A DNA stretch of 17,635 nucleotides from an uncultured Bacteroidales bacterium. GTDB taxonomy: Bacteria > Bacteroidota > Bacteroidia > Bacteroidales > ML635J-15. Below, piece after piece: positions 1-7,594 of the stretch; the stretch's first letter is position 1, and each line of letters begins with the position of its first letter. The position numbers were made by a program, and so were the translations under genes. Under the pieces are notes generated by a model. It saw only the letters and a program-made list of their open reading frames with translations, did not search any database and was not told where the DNA came from. Where the stretch lies: positions 1 through 17,635 of the forward strand of contig CAJOEG010000060.1 in the NCBI GenBank assembly GCA_905233405.1. Direction: 5' to 3'.

Positions 1-2
1 AG

Positions 3-200
3 CAGAACAGATTCAATGGCAAGAAGTTGGCTTTGTTTGTAACTCATGGTGGCGGTGGATTGTCTAGGTGCGAGTTAGATATGCGCAATATTGTATCAAA
101 TGCATATTTATTGAAGTCTGGCGTATTCAGCGGTTCTAAGGTTGCATCATCTGATGACGATATTACCAAGTGGCTCAAGGAAATAAGCCTGAAAAAATAG
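3..200 (+). CDS. Flavodoxin family protein, C-terminal part (partial at window start)
   Basis: The reading frame is open from the window edge to TAG at 198-200, giving the last 65 residues. The segment begins with a GKKLALFVTHGGGGLSRCE stretch. That is the beta strand and glycine-rich loop that binds the FMN isoalloxazine ring in flavodoxin-like proteins of the Flavodoxin_4 type. The end, an ITKWLKEI helix, is the usual last helix of that family. Such proteins carry FMN and act as electron carriers or quinone/flavin reductases in the cytoplasm; the specific partner cannot be told from this fragment. Only 6 bases separate it from the MFS transporter gene, so the two are probably co-transcribed. 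The N-terminal phosphate-binding loop lies outside the window. Family assignment is fairly sure, role is not. Confidence 0.75.
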   Translation, partial: QNRFNGKKLALFVTHGGGGLSRCELDMRNIVSNAYLLKSGVFSGSKVASSDDDITKWLKEISLKK

Positions 201-206
201 TTTGCG

Positions 207-1403
207 ATGACATCGGCTACGACCGAAAACAGAGAAAAACTTTGGAATAGCAACTACACCAAGGTGTGGATTGCCAATTTCATGATTTTCTTTTCGTTCA
301 TGCTTTTGGCTCCGATGTTGCCACTCTACATGAGCGATACCTTTGATGCCAACAAGGATATAATAGGTATAGTTCTGTCGGGATATACGCTCACGGCTTT
401 GCTTATCCGTCCGTTCAGCGGTTTCTTTGTCGATAGTTTTCCGCGCAAGAAGGTTCTGCTGATATGCTATTTCCTCTTCTTCATATTTTTTGCTGGTTAT
501 CTGGCTGCAGGCACTTTGCTGATTTTTGCCATTGTAAGGACTTTGCACGGAGCTCCATTTGGAGCGACAACGGTATCTAACAGCACTGTTGCCATTGATG
601 TGCTTCCGCCATCGCGTAGGGCAGAAGGAATTGGATACTATGGACTAAGCAACAATATTGCATCGGCAATTGGACCATCGGTGGCAATTTGGATTCACGA
701 GGTGACAGGCAGCTACGATTTGATTTTCCTTTTGTCGCTGATATTTGCAGGAATCGGCTTTGCCGTAAACTCTACGCTTAAGATTCGTCCGCGCGAAATT
801 GTGCAGAACAAGCCAAAACTTTCGTTCGACAGGTTCTTTCTTGTCAAAGGTTGGAGCGAGGGGCTTGCAATGGTGTGCTATGCGTTTTCGTATGGTGTAA
901 TTGCAACGTACATAGCTATTTATGGCAAGGAAGAGCTTGGTATTACTGGCGGTTCAGGCGTTTATTTCATCCTTTTGTCGGCTGGACTTATAATGTCGAG
1001 GCTGATTGGCAGCAGGACTTTGCGAGAGGGCAAGATTGTCCGCAATGCTTCACTCGGAATATGCGTGTCGGTGTGTGGGTATCTTGTTTTTGCTGCTTTG
1101 CACAATCCCGTTGGATTCTATGCATCGGCACTGATAATAGGCTTGGGCAATGGTCACATGTGGCCTGCTTTCCAGACTATGTTCATAAATTTGGCTCCTC
1201 ACACGCAACGAGGTACGGCCAATTCAAGCATTCTGATTAGCTGGGACATAGGAGTGGGACTTGGCATTCTTGTAGGTGGTGTCTTTGTTGAGCATTTCGG
1301 TTATCACAGTGCATTTTGGGTTGCTTGGATTTTGAACGCTGTTGGCGTTTTATTCTATTTTGCGTATGTGCGGAATAATTATTTGAAAAACAGATTAAGG
1401 TAA
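207..1403 (+). CDS. MFS transporter, 12 transmembrane segments
   Basis: A 398-residue protein made mostly of hydrophobic helices, the normal length for a 12-helix major facilitator superfamily permease of the inner membrane. After a short cytoplasmic N-terminus, helix 1 covers about residues 20-42. The loop between helices 2 and 3 carries the MFS signature motif in the form GFFVDSFPRKK (residues 72-82), with the conserved Gly, Asp and basic residues. An ALLIRPF stretch just before it is typical of drug/sugar efflux-type members such as the AraJ and YfcJ groups. A second, weaker copy of the motif (SRLIGSRTLREGK) sits at the start of the second half. Substrate cannot be predicted; export of a small molecule is the likeliest role. 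The ATG is 6 bases after the flavodoxin stop, and no Shine-Dalgarno site is seen. The SH3-like gene follows after 10 bases, so this is probably one operon. Confidence 0.85.
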   Translation: MTSATTENREKLWNSNYTKVWIANFMIFFSFMLLAPMLPLYMSDTFDANKDIIGIVLSGYTLTALLIRPFSGFFVDSFPRKKVLLICYFLFFIFFAGYLAAGTLLIFAIVRTLHGAPFGATTVSNSTVAIDVLPPSRRAEGIGYYGLSNNIASAIGPSVAIWIHEVTGSYDLIFLLSLIFAGIGFAVNSTLKIRPREIVQNKPKLSFDRFFLVKGWSEGLAMVCYAFSYGVIATYIAIYGKEELGITGGSGVYFILLSAGLIMSRLIGSRTLREGKIVRNASLGICVSVCGYLVFAALHNPVGFYASALIIGLGNGHMWPAFQTMFINLAPHTQRGTANSSILISWDIGVGLGILVGGVFVEHFGYHSAFWVAWILNAVGVLFYFAYVRNNYLKNRLR

Positions 1404-1413
1404 ATTTAATAAT

Positions 1414-1938
1414 ATGAATATCAAAAGATTAATTTTAGTTTTCGTGGTAATGTTTGCGTCGTTTTGTGTTAGTGCGCAGAAGGGACTTTCTGTTTATATA
1501 ATAGGTGATGAGAGTAATACGCCTGCAACTATTCATTCGGCTCCCAACGGGGAAATAGTCTACACATTGCCAGATACTTGCATTTATATGCTGGGAGTAA
1601 AGAAGCCGCAGAACGGCTGGTGGGTTATTAATGGTAATTCCATCTTTGGAATGTGCGATTATAGTGAAAATGATTTTGATTTCGGCGACAAGTGCAAGAC
1701 TGCATATATACATTATTCGGTTATTGGCTTTTCGACTAGAAATTATGGAGGTCAGCGTATGGCGTTGTACTCAAAGCCAAGCGAAAAGTCTGATGAGGTT
1801 TATGCCTTTACAGATGAAATAGTTTTGTGCCCGTTGGATGTAAAAGGTATGTGGGTCTATGTGGAAACTAGCGACAAACATCGTGGCTGGATTCGGCTTG
1901 AGAATATATGCGACAATCCATTGACAACCTGCTGCTAA
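1414..1938 (+). CDS. Secreted protein with two SH3-like repeats
   Basis: 174 residues. Residues 1-21 form a signal peptide (two basic residues, a hydrophobic core, VSAQ cleavage site), so the protein is exported to the periplasm or outer surface. The mature part reads as two bacterial SH3-like domains. The first (about residues 35-75) has a TIHSAPNGEIVYTLP ... WWVI pattern; the second (about 110-165) has ALYSKPSEKSDEVY ... MWVYVE ... GWIRLENIC. The tail NPLTTCC resembles the end of many Bacteroides SH3-domain proteins. Bacterial SH3 domains often bind peptidoglycan or peptide ligands, but no catalytic domain is attached here, so the role is unknown. It lies 10 bases after the transporter gene and converges on the DUF3109 gene, with only 24 bases between the two stops and no visible terminator hairpin. 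Confidence 0.7.
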   Translation: MNIKRLILVFVVMFASFCVSAQKGLSVYIIGDESNTPATIHSAPNGEIVYTLPDTCIYMLGVKKPQNGWWVINGNSIFGMCDYSENDFDFGDKCKTAYIHYSVIGFSTRNYGGQRMALYSKPSEKSDEVYAFTDEIVLCPLDVKGMWVYVETSDKHRGWIRLENICDNPLTTCC

Positions 1939-1962
1939 TTCTTAGCAAACAACAATACTATC

Positions 1963-2553
1963 TCATTTATCCCCAAAATCCACGCTCTTCAGATAGTCGG
2001 CAGCAACGCACATTTCCTTGTACCATTCCTCGCCATACTTTCTTATGAGCGGCTCTTTCAAATACTCGAAAATCTTGACATTCTTCTCGTTGCCGAGTTT
2101 TACAGCATCCTTGCAAATGTTCCACACATCGTAGTTCACAGCTTCGAACGACGAGTACTTTTTAACCCTGATTGGGTATAAATGACAAGAAATCGGCTTG
2201 CGGAAATCGAACAGTCCTTCCTCCCACGCCTTTTCTATCTCGCAATAAATTATGCCTTCATCGGTTTTGTTCGCAAACACACAAGCTCCTGCCTTCCCTA
2301 TTATCGAAGTCGTAAGTTCGCCCTCGATGTCAAGCATCGATACGCCTTTTTCGTCAATCACAGCTTTTGCTTCTTCGGTAAGGCGATTGTATATTTTCGG
2401 CAGAATCTCTTTCAGCTTGTCTTCTTCCGCCTTTTCCAGAGGCGCTCCCGAATCGCCTTCCACACAGCAAATGCCCTTGCATTTTGCAATATCGCAGGCA
2501 AAGCACTTCCTGAAAACATCAAAATGGACAACCTTATCGTCAATTTCAATCAT
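1963..2553 (-). CDS. DUF3109 family protein (cysteine-rich, putative metal-binding)
   Basis: 196 residues from the ATG at 2553. A TTG six bases further upstream is in frame, but family members begin with a short M-(I/L)-x-I-(D) segment before the cysteine motif, which fits the ATG. With this start, cysteines 17, 20, 25, 29 and 30 form a tight CxxCx4Cx3CC cluster followed by the EGDSGAPL segment that marks DUF3109. More cysteines follow in CVFANK, IIYCEIEKAW, ISCHLYPIRV and WNICKDAV. The pattern suggests a bound metal or iron-sulfur centre, as in the related YkgJ/zinc-iron-chelating proteins; the function is not known to me. The gene starts two bases after the TGA of ribonuclease Z, so translation is probably coupled. 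It is the last gene of a three-gene set. Family assignment is strong; the metal is inferred. Confidence 0.85.
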   Translation of the reverse strand: MIEIDDKVVHFDVFRKCFACDIAKCKGICCVEGDSGAPLEKAEEDKLKEILPKIYNRLTEEAKAVIDEKGVSMLDIEGELTTSIIGKAGACVFANKTDEGIIYCEIEKAWEEGLFDFRKPISCHLYPIRVKKYSSFEAVNYDVWNICKDAVKLGNEKNVKIFEYLKEPLIRKYGEEWYKEMCVAADYLKSVDFGDK

Positions 2554-2555
2554 AC

Positions 2556-3464
2556 TCAAATTTCTATTTCAAGACCATCACGAGCCTCTATGGCATCGGG
2601 GAAAATTGTTCTTGCTTCCGACATTATATCTAACGAAGGATAACGCGTTGAAAAATGCCCCAAGATTAGTTTCTTTGCCGACAACGACTTTGCAAGTTCT
2701 GCCGCCTGAATTGCCGTGGTATGGCAAGTGAGTTTTGCAAGTTCGGCATCCTTAGCCATAAAAGTCGCCTCGTGATAGAGCAAATCGACGTTCTGGGCAA
2801 AATCTGAGAGACGTTTCAACGGCAAAGTATCAGAGCAATAGACGTATGTTTTGGGCGAGGGCGGCAATTTGGTAACCTCGTCGCTTTTCAACAGCTTGCC
2901 ATTGTCAAGTATAACATCTTCGCCACGTTTCAAGCTAACAATCTGAGCAATCGACAAACCATATTCCTCTATGCATTCCCTAATGATGTTCCTCTCCTTC
3001 TCCACCTCACGAAAAAGAAATCCCCAAGTAGGTTTAGTATGCACAAGTGGGAAACTATATATTTTGAGATTCTTGTCGCTGTGAATTAGCTGGTATCCAT
3101 CTGGCTGCAAATACTTGTAGTTTACCTTGAAGCCCAAGTCGTGGTTAAGCGAAGCGAACAATGAAGTACATATTTCCTCTAACTTTTCTGGACAATAAAT
3201 GTTTAGTTCGGTCTTGCGACCAAGCATCGAGAATGTCGAAAGCAGTCCGAACAGTCCGAAAATATGGTCGCCGTGAATGTGCGAAATAAAAATATTCCTT
3301 AACCTTCCGAAAGGCAAGGAATATTCTCGCATTCTAATTTGTGTAGCCTCGCCGCAATCGACAAGGTATGGGGTTCCGTTGTACAGGACTACTTGAGCCG
3401 AAGTCTGCCGCTTTACCGTCGGCAATGCACTGCTACTACCAAGTATCCTGACAGAAAATGACAT
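2556..3464 (-). CDS. rnz: Ribonuclease Z (tRNA 3' endonuclease)
   Basis: 302 residues, the normal length for the short form RNase Z (ElaC), a cytoplasmic metallo-beta-lactamase-fold enzyme that cuts the 3' trailer from precursor tRNAs and uses two zinc ions. The zinc ligands are all present: HIHGDH at residues 62-67 (His62, His64, Asp66, His67), His142 in the LVHTKPTWGF segment, Asp212 in YCSDT, and His270 in GHFSTRY. The N-terminal ILGSSSALPT and VDCGEATQ segments and the HEATF motif near residue 231 are also typical. The ATG overlaps the stop of the DUF308-like gene by one base (TAATG), pointing to translational coupling, and the DUF3109 gene begins two bases after its stop. The assignment is secure. 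The link to the two flanking genes is only by position. Confidence 0.96.
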   Translation of the reverse strand: MSFSVRILGSSSALPTVKRQTSAQVVLYNGTPYLVDCGEATQIRMREYSLPFGRLRNIFISHIHGDHIFGLFGLLSTFSMLGRKTELNIYCPEKLEEICTSLFASLNHDLGFKVNYKYLQPDGYQLIHSDKNLKIYSFPLVHTKPTWGFLFREVEKERNIIRECIEEYGLSIAQIVSLKRGEDVILDNGKLLKSDEVTKLPPSPKTYVYCSDTLPLKRLSDFAQNVDLLYHEATFMAKDAELAKLTCHTTAIQAAELAKSLSAKKLILGHFSTRYPSLDIMSEARTIFPDAIEARDGLEIEI

Positions 3465-4120
3465 TATTCACCAGCAGGTTTATCCTCGTCAATGACTTCC
3501 GCCTCAGCCTCTACGGTTTCAACTTCTGCGTTTTGTCCGTCTGTAAGCAGATTGTCGTTGAACAACTTTATAACTTTGCGTACCATAAACGATTCGAACA
3601 ACAAGAGCAAACCGAGCAGAATCATCAGTATGCCAAGCACAATTGCCATCACCTTGTTGCCAAATTCGGGGTCGCGGATGAATAAGAAGCCGAGTATGCC
3701 GACAGCAATAAGCACAACTATCGACGAAATCAAGTAAACCAACGAAAGTTTTGAACCTTTCTCGCGATACATCAAGGTCAGTATTATCATCATAACTGCT
3801 CCGAGCAGGATTATTGCACCGAGTATTATGGCGAAAATCCTTGTCAACTGTTCGGCAAAGCAGAACAGCAGAACGCCACCGATAAGTGCAAAAGCGAACA
3901 TTATTATCATCAACGACTTTTCAAGTTTCGAATCACCGTCCTTACTTTTTGCGATACGCATTACAAGCATGAACAAGCTCATAAGAGCAATAGCACCACC
4001 AGCAATCTGGATAAGGTGTTCGAAAAAGTTTTCGCCACAAACAATAGCAACAACACCTATCAAAGCAAGGACAATACCAGTGATTGTCATCGAGTTAGCA
4101 ACAAATAACGACTTTTTCAT
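3464..4120 (-). CDS. DUF308 (HdeD-like) membrane protein with acidic C-terminal tail
   Basis: 218 residues with six predicted membrane helices at roughly 7-28, 33-55, 69-88, 92-117, 124-146 and 155-175, arranged as three hairpins. The helices repeat a G(I/A)xLxLxG(V/I) pattern, as in the DUF308/HdeD family; HdeD itself is an acid-resistance membrane protein in enterobacteria. The last 30 residues are strongly acidic, rich in Glu and Asp with a VEAEAEV stretch, and probably cytoplasmic. The role in this organism is unknown. The ATG is 89 bases downstream of the L19 stop and follows the L19 terminator hairpin. I see no Bacteroides-type promoter between, so the promoter is either non-standard or supplied by read-through. 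Its TAA overlaps the rnz ATG by one base. Family membership is likely but rests on topology and repeat pattern only. Confidence 0.7.
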   Translation of the reverse strand: MKKSLFVANSMTITGIVLALIGVVAIVCGENFFEHLIQIAGGAIALMSLFMLVMRIAKSKDGDSKLEKSLMIIMFAFALIGGVLLFCFAEQLTRIFAIILGAIILLGAVMMIILTLMYREKGSKLSLVYLISSIVVLIAVGILGFLFIRDPEFGNKVMAIVLGILMILLGLLLLFESFMVRKVIKLFNDNLLTDGQNAEVETVEAEAEVIDEDKPAGE

Positions 4121-4152
4121 CTTTATAAATTTTAACTATGTTATAATCAACG

Positions 4153-4184
4153 AAAAAAGCCCCAAAGACATTCATCTCGGAGCT
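4153..4184 (-). terminator. Rho-independent terminator after rplS
   Basis: On the minus strand AGCTCC (4184-4179) pairs with GGGGCT (4163-4158), allowing one G-T pair. The stem extends inward through GAGA/TCTT and is followed at once by a run of six T (4158-4153). It starts 25 bases past the L19 stop and separates rplS from the DUF308-rnz set. Confidence 0.7.
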
Positions 4185-4209
4185 ATATATCTTTTTCACA
4201 CAATAAGAA

Positions 4210-4557
4210 TTAGAATCTCTTTTCTTTGATTCTAGCCTTCTTACCAGTAAGTTCACGCAGATAGTAAATCTTTGCTCTGCGAACCCTACCATACTTATTA
4301 ACATCAATCGAGTCAATAAATGGAGATGCAAACGGGAATACTCTTTCTACACCGAAAGTACCCGACATCTTACGTACTGTGAAAGTAGCTGTACGTCCAG
4401 TTCCATTAAGCTGTATCACTACGCCTCTGAACTGCTGAATTCTTTCCTTATTACCTTCCTTAATCTTATAGCTTACAGTAATAGTATCACCTGCCTTGAA
4501 CTTTGGGAACTCTCTTACCTGTTCCAAATTCTGTTCAACAATATTCATTAAATTCAT
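4210..4557 (-). CDS. rplS: 50S ribosomal protein L19
   Basis: 115 residues from the ATG at 4557. A GTG one codon earlier and an ATG three codons later (4548) are also in frame; the chosen ATG gives MNLMNIVEQ, which aligns with the MDLI(K/N)IAEE start usual in Bacteroides L19. L19 sits at the interface of the large and small ribosomal subunits. Family hallmarks are all present: FKAGDTITVSYKIKEGNKER, RIQQFRGVVI, FTVRKMSGTFGVER, FPFASPFIDSI, and the basic tail ending RRAKIYYLRELTGKKARIKEK. It stands alone, with a terminator downstream and a 150-base AT-rich gap upstream that should hold its promoter. The best -7 candidate there is TAATATTG (minus strand, 4603-4596), one mismatch from TAnnTTTG, with no matching -33. 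Confidence 0.97.
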   Translation of the reverse strand: MNLMNIVEQNLEQVREFPKFKAGDTITVSYKIKEGNKERIQQFRGVVIQLNGTGRTATFTVRKMSGTFGVERVFPFASPFIDSIDVNKYGRVRRAKIYYLRELTGKKARIKEKRF

Positions 4558-4708
4558 CACGAAAACTTTTTATTATTCCTTAAAATTTTGGACTGCAATA
4601 TTAGTACATTTTTTTCACATACAGTAATTTTTTGTCCGCTTTTTTGAAAAATGTTACTAACAACATCAAACTAGTCATAAAGCGTTAATTATCAATAACA
4701 TAATTCTA

Positions 4709-4951
4709 CTATTTCATAAATTTTATTATCAGCACTTCGCACAAAATAAACAGCAATGCCAGCAATACAAAGTATTTCCATAGCGGTTTTCCTTCGGAAA
4801 TTTCCTTGAAATCTGAAAAAGTTTGCTCAACATCGTCGAACCTAAATATGGATGCGCGGCCTGAAAATTTTTGCGTATTCATAGCCTCGAGTTCCTCTTC
4901 CGACAGATAGTCCTGCATCGACTCGTTCCGGTTGTAGTTTAGGGCAAGCAA
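4709..4951 (-). pseudogene. Detached C-terminal end of the BatA-domain protein
   Basis: This 80-codon frame is in the same reading frame as the BatA-domain gene upstream but is cut off from it by TAG (4975-4973) and TAA (4960-4958). Its first residues, LALNYNRNES, match the conserved segment that comes just before the C-terminal membrane helix in full-length BatA-domain proteins of Bacteroidota. Its end, PLWKYFVLLALLFILCEVLI, is that last membrane helix, followed by a short basic tail. The only starts are a TTG at 4951 and an ATG at 4918, with no ribosome-binding site, so it is unlikely to be an independent gene. Either the gene is broken, the two stops are sequence errors, or the tail is made only by read-through. 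Confidence 0.65.
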
Positions 4952-4972
4952 CGAAATTTACACACCAGCCGA

Positions 4973-6721
4973 CTACAGTGACGACGGCATAAAGACATTA
5001 AGCAAGCCCGAATTGTACCTCACATCGACAAGGTACGACTCGCCTTTCGCCACAAATATATTATAGGTATTACCGATTTCGTAGCTATCGACCCTAGCCT
5101 GAGCAATGGTCTCTGTGTTGATTGTCGCGTAAAGCGAATTTGCAAGTTGACTATTCATCGCCATATTGTACATTGCCGGCGAGAATACAACGCTCTTGGC
5201 GAAATCTGCGTTCGCATTGTCAATCGGCGAAGCAAAGACATAAAGTTTTCCGTTGCCATAGTCGCCAGCGACAAGCACCGGAGACGAATTTTCAAGCGCC
5301 AGCACCGACGAGAACGATGCACGCGAAAACATATTCAACTTGTGTGTCATCTCCATGTTCGGAAGGCTACCTTGCTTTTCCTCCTTCGAGAAGACATTGC
5401 GGAACAAATTATTTTTATAGTCAATTCCATAAAGTTTTATGTCGCGTTCGGTCAAACCTTCAAACTTTCCAATGGCAAACAATTCAAGGAAACTGTTGAG
5501 CGAAGCATAATTCACCGACGAAGCCGGAATAAGGCATACCGAACCGCCATTGTTGACGAAAGTCTTGAGCCTTTCGGCCAGACCAGACGATATTTCCGAC
5601 ACGGAATTAAGCACAACAAGGTCGAAATCGTTTATGTTCATATCCGACTCGTGCCCCTGACGCACCTGCTCGAACTTGAAAGTTTCTTCATCTTTGCCAA
5701 ACAAGGCTGTCAGATAGCGGCTTTCGTCCTTTGCATTGATCGCCAGAACCTTGGTCTTGTCGGATATGGCATAGCAGAAATACAAAACGTTGTCGTAAAC
5801 AATAGGATAATCGGAAATTTCAAGCCGTGCAGCAACATTTCCTGCACTTGTGTTCTGATAGTCAACGTTAACCTCGACAGACTCCCCTGCCTCAACATTG
5901 AAGTTAGTCATCGCCTTGAGCGAATCGTTCAGGTAAAGCTGCATGGGAATATCGTAGAAACCCTCGCTCGACTTGTTTGTAATGCGTACCGTGAGATGCT
6001 CGTTCTGCCCCACGCGATGCACAGGAGTGTCGAACCAGCAAGTATCGACATACAGGTTGTTTATTTTCACCGGATTGAGCGACATCAGCACCGCATTTAC
6101 ATTTTCAGACAACTCAGCCTCAACATCCTCGAACATATATTTCTGCATATCGGAAATTATGTACAACGAAGCATTTTTGCCATTCTTTGCCAAAGCATTT
6201 GTCTTTACAATCAAGTCGTTAATTTTCATTGAGTTGGCAGTAATCGAGCAGTCATCGATACTTGTTATGAGGTCGCGGTTGAGAGTTGCACGGAAATCGG
6301 AATAAAAGTCGTTGGAAATGAATATGTAGTTCATCGACGGGTCGCTTGCATACACCAAGTCCTTTGCTATCTGCTTGGCCTGATCGAACACCTTGCCCTT
6401 CGCGGCATCGGCATCCATACTGAACGAATTGTCGATGTAAATTATCGACAGGTCAGAAGGCTCGTCGTTTGACTTTTCGTTGTTGGGAATGAATGGTCCA
6501 GCGAACACGAACACCAGCATTGCAATCGTCAGCATTCGGGCAATAAGGATGAGGATTTGCTTCAACTTGGTCTTTGTGCGCGTTTCCTTTTTAACATCCT
6601 CGATGAATGCAGTATTGCTGAAATATACGACCTTAGGCTTGCGAAAGTTTATCAGGTGGATTATCACCGGAATAGCCATCGCAAACAAAGCCCAGAGGAA
6701 AGATGGATTAAGAAATGACAT
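4973..6721 (-). CDS. BatA / von Willebrand A-like domain protein, truncated at the C-terminus
   Basis: 582 residues. The N-terminal BatA domain has two membrane helices (about residues 7-25 and 55-77) joined by the characteristic HLINFRKPKVVYFSN segment. A von Willebrand A-like domain follows, with DNSFSMD at residues 97-103, giving a DxSxS metal-site motif (Asp97, Ser99, Ser101). A long periplasmic region with a CARDB-like section (about 230-320) and a glutamine-amidotransferase-like section (about 330-500) comes next. Full-length relatives run to about 660-690 residues and end with a third membrane helix; here that helix is in the detached 4709-4951 frame. The name comes from the Bacteroides aerotolerance operon, but this type is usually a stand-alone gene of unknown role. 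No Bacteroides-type promoter is seen upstream. The start ATG at 6721 matches the usual MxFLxPxFLWAL beginning. Confidence 0.8.
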   Translation of the reverse strand: MSFLNPSFLWALFAMAIPVIIHLINFRKPKVVYFSNTAFIEDVKKETRTKTKLKQILILIARMLTIAMLVFVFAGPFIPNNEKSNDEPSDLSIIYIDNSFSMDADAAKGKVFDQAKQIAKDLVYASDPSMNYIFISNDFYSDFRATLNRDLITSIDDCSITANSMKINDLIVKTNALAKNGKNASLYIISDMQKYMFEDVEAELSENVNAVLMSLNPVKINNLYVDTCWFDTPVHRVGQNEHLTVRITNKSSEGFYDIPMQLYLNDSLKAMTNFNVEAGESVEVNVDYQNTSAGNVAARLEISDYPIVYDNVLYFCYAISDKTKVLAINAKDESRYLTALFGKDEETFKFEQVRQGHESDMNINDFDLVVLNSVSEISSGLAERLKTFVNNGGSVCLIPASSVNYASLNSFLELFAIGKFEGLTERDIKLYGIDYKNNLFRNVFSKEEKQGSLPNMEMTHKLNMFSRASFSSVLALENSSPVLVAGDYGNGKLYVFASPIDNANADFAKSVVFSPAMYNMAMNSQLANSLYATINTETIAQARVDSYEIGNTYNIFVAKGESYLVDVRYNSGLLNVFMPSSL

Positions 6722-6750
6722 TTACGATTTACGATTTTAGATTGACGATT
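6722..6750. repeat. Short degenerate tandem repeat of an ACGATTT unit
   Basis: Directly in front of the BatA-type start codon, three imperfect copies of a TTACGATTT / ACGATTTT / GACGATT unit follow one another. Similar ACGATT-rich minisatellites are seen between genes in other Bacteroidota. Being at the start codon, copy-number change here would alter the leader of that gene. Confidence 0.5.
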
Positions 6751-6762
6751 GTTTTTTCGCCG

Positions 6763-6839
6763 GCTGAGCTTGTCGAAGCCAAGAATTTACGGCAACCTTC
6801 ACTTCGACCTTCGACTCCGCTTTGGGAGCGAAGCTCAGC
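6763..6839. repeat. Large interrupted inverted repeat between the BatA-type and GH25 genes
   Basis: The arm GCTGAGCTT+GTCGAAG (6763-6778) is matched by its reverse complement, split into CTTCGAC (6809-6815) and AAGCTCAGC (6831-6839), with a 15-base bulge between the two halves. The bulge contains its own small hairpin (CGCT...AGCG). CTTCGAC is also duplicated in tandem at 6802-6815. There is no T-run on the minus strand after it, so it does not look like a simple terminator. GC content is higher than in the flanks. A dispersed intergenic repeat is the best reading. Confidence 0.6.
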
Positions 6840-6843
6840 GTGG

Positions 6844-7578
6844 CTATTTATTAATTATCAGGTTCTCGATTCCACAACTATCATTGAACGTACTGATGTC
6901 AACGCCACCGTCAATACCATCAATGTGACCGACATACGAATCGGTCTGCCAAAGGATGTATTTGCTTGTGCTTGGAATTGTCGGGTTCGTCATCCAGAAC
7001 ATATAGTCGGAAAAATCTTTTTTCAGTCGCTTATGATAAACACCTACAGAACAACATATTATAGGTCTTACACCGCAATATTCCTCAACCTTGTCCAAAA
7101 ACGACTTCAGTGCAGCCGAAAATTCCTCCTTCGACGACCTCTTGAATTCGCATTCGGCGAAAACCACAGGCACAAGGTCTTGGTCATCAACCTTGACGGT
7201 CTTCTTGAAGTTCTTGAACTGGTCTTCCGGCTTTGATGTCATCCTGAAATAATGGATAGCACCGACCTTCAACCCTGCCTTGCGAGCAGCCTTCTGCGAC
7301 TTCTTGTACTTAGAGTCCTGCACCGAAGCACCGTCGGTTGCCTTCAAATATACAAACCGCACCAACGAATCCTGAGCAACCTTGTCCCAATCTTTTACAT
7401 TATTTTCGTGTGACAACACAATACCATCGTAAATAGTCGAGTCGCCCATATAGTTAGGTTCTTCTTCCCTAATTTCAGCATACGATTTCGTCTCAGTAGA
7501 GTTTCCTTCCTTAGAACCTCCGCACGAAACGCCGAAAACAGCAAGGCAAATTGCCATAAATACCAATACTTTCTTCAT
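6844..7578 (-). CDS. GH25 (lysozyme-like) fold lipoprotein with degenerate active site
   Basis: 244 residues from the ATG at 7578. An ATG 20 codons upstream is in frame, but it lies upstream of the promoter found at 7595-7627, so the shorter form is right. Residues 1-18 are a lipoprotein signal peptide ending in GVSC, with Cys19 as the lipid-modified residue. The body follows the glycoside hydrolase family 25 plan: GIVLSH (52-57), FVYLKATDG (75-83), AGLKVGAIHYFR (101-112), PVVFAE (137-142), and GIDGGVDISTFN near the end. In active GH25 muramidases the first motif is GIDVSH, the second ends ATEG and the fourth is (L/I)DxE. Here Val54 and Phe140 replace the aspartates and Asp82 replaces the glutamate; only Glu142 remains. 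Cell-wall binding without normal hydrolysis is therefore likely. It stands as a single gene. Confidence 0.75.
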   Translation of the reverse strand: MKKVLVFMAICLAVFGVSCGGSKEGNSTETKSYAEIREEEPNYMGDSTIYDGIVLSHENNVKDWDKVAQDSLVRFVYLKATDGASVQDSKYKKSQKAARKAGLKVGAIHYFRMTSKPEDQFKNFKKTVKVDDQDLVPVVFAECEFKRSSKEEFSAALKSFLDKVEEYCGVRPIICCSVGVYHKRLKKDFSDYMFWMTNPTIPSTSKYILWQTDSYVGHIDGIDGGVDISTFNDSCGIENLIINK

Positions 7579-7594
7579 CACAATAATTTTTGTG

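Noticed and set aside
4596..4603. TAATATTG as a promoter of rplS
   Set aside because: One mismatch in the -7 and no -33 at the right distance; in AT-rich sequence this is weak evidence.
4958..4975. Reassigned stop codons or selenocysteine-type recoding in the BatA-domain gene
   Set aside because: TAG and TAA both end other genes in this window normally, and no structured element could be made out downstream.
5147..6232. Long plus-strand frame (361 codons) opposite the BatA-type gene
   Set aside because: It is an antisense shadow of a gene with clear domain structure; its composition (many His, Arg, Val) is not that of a protein family I know.
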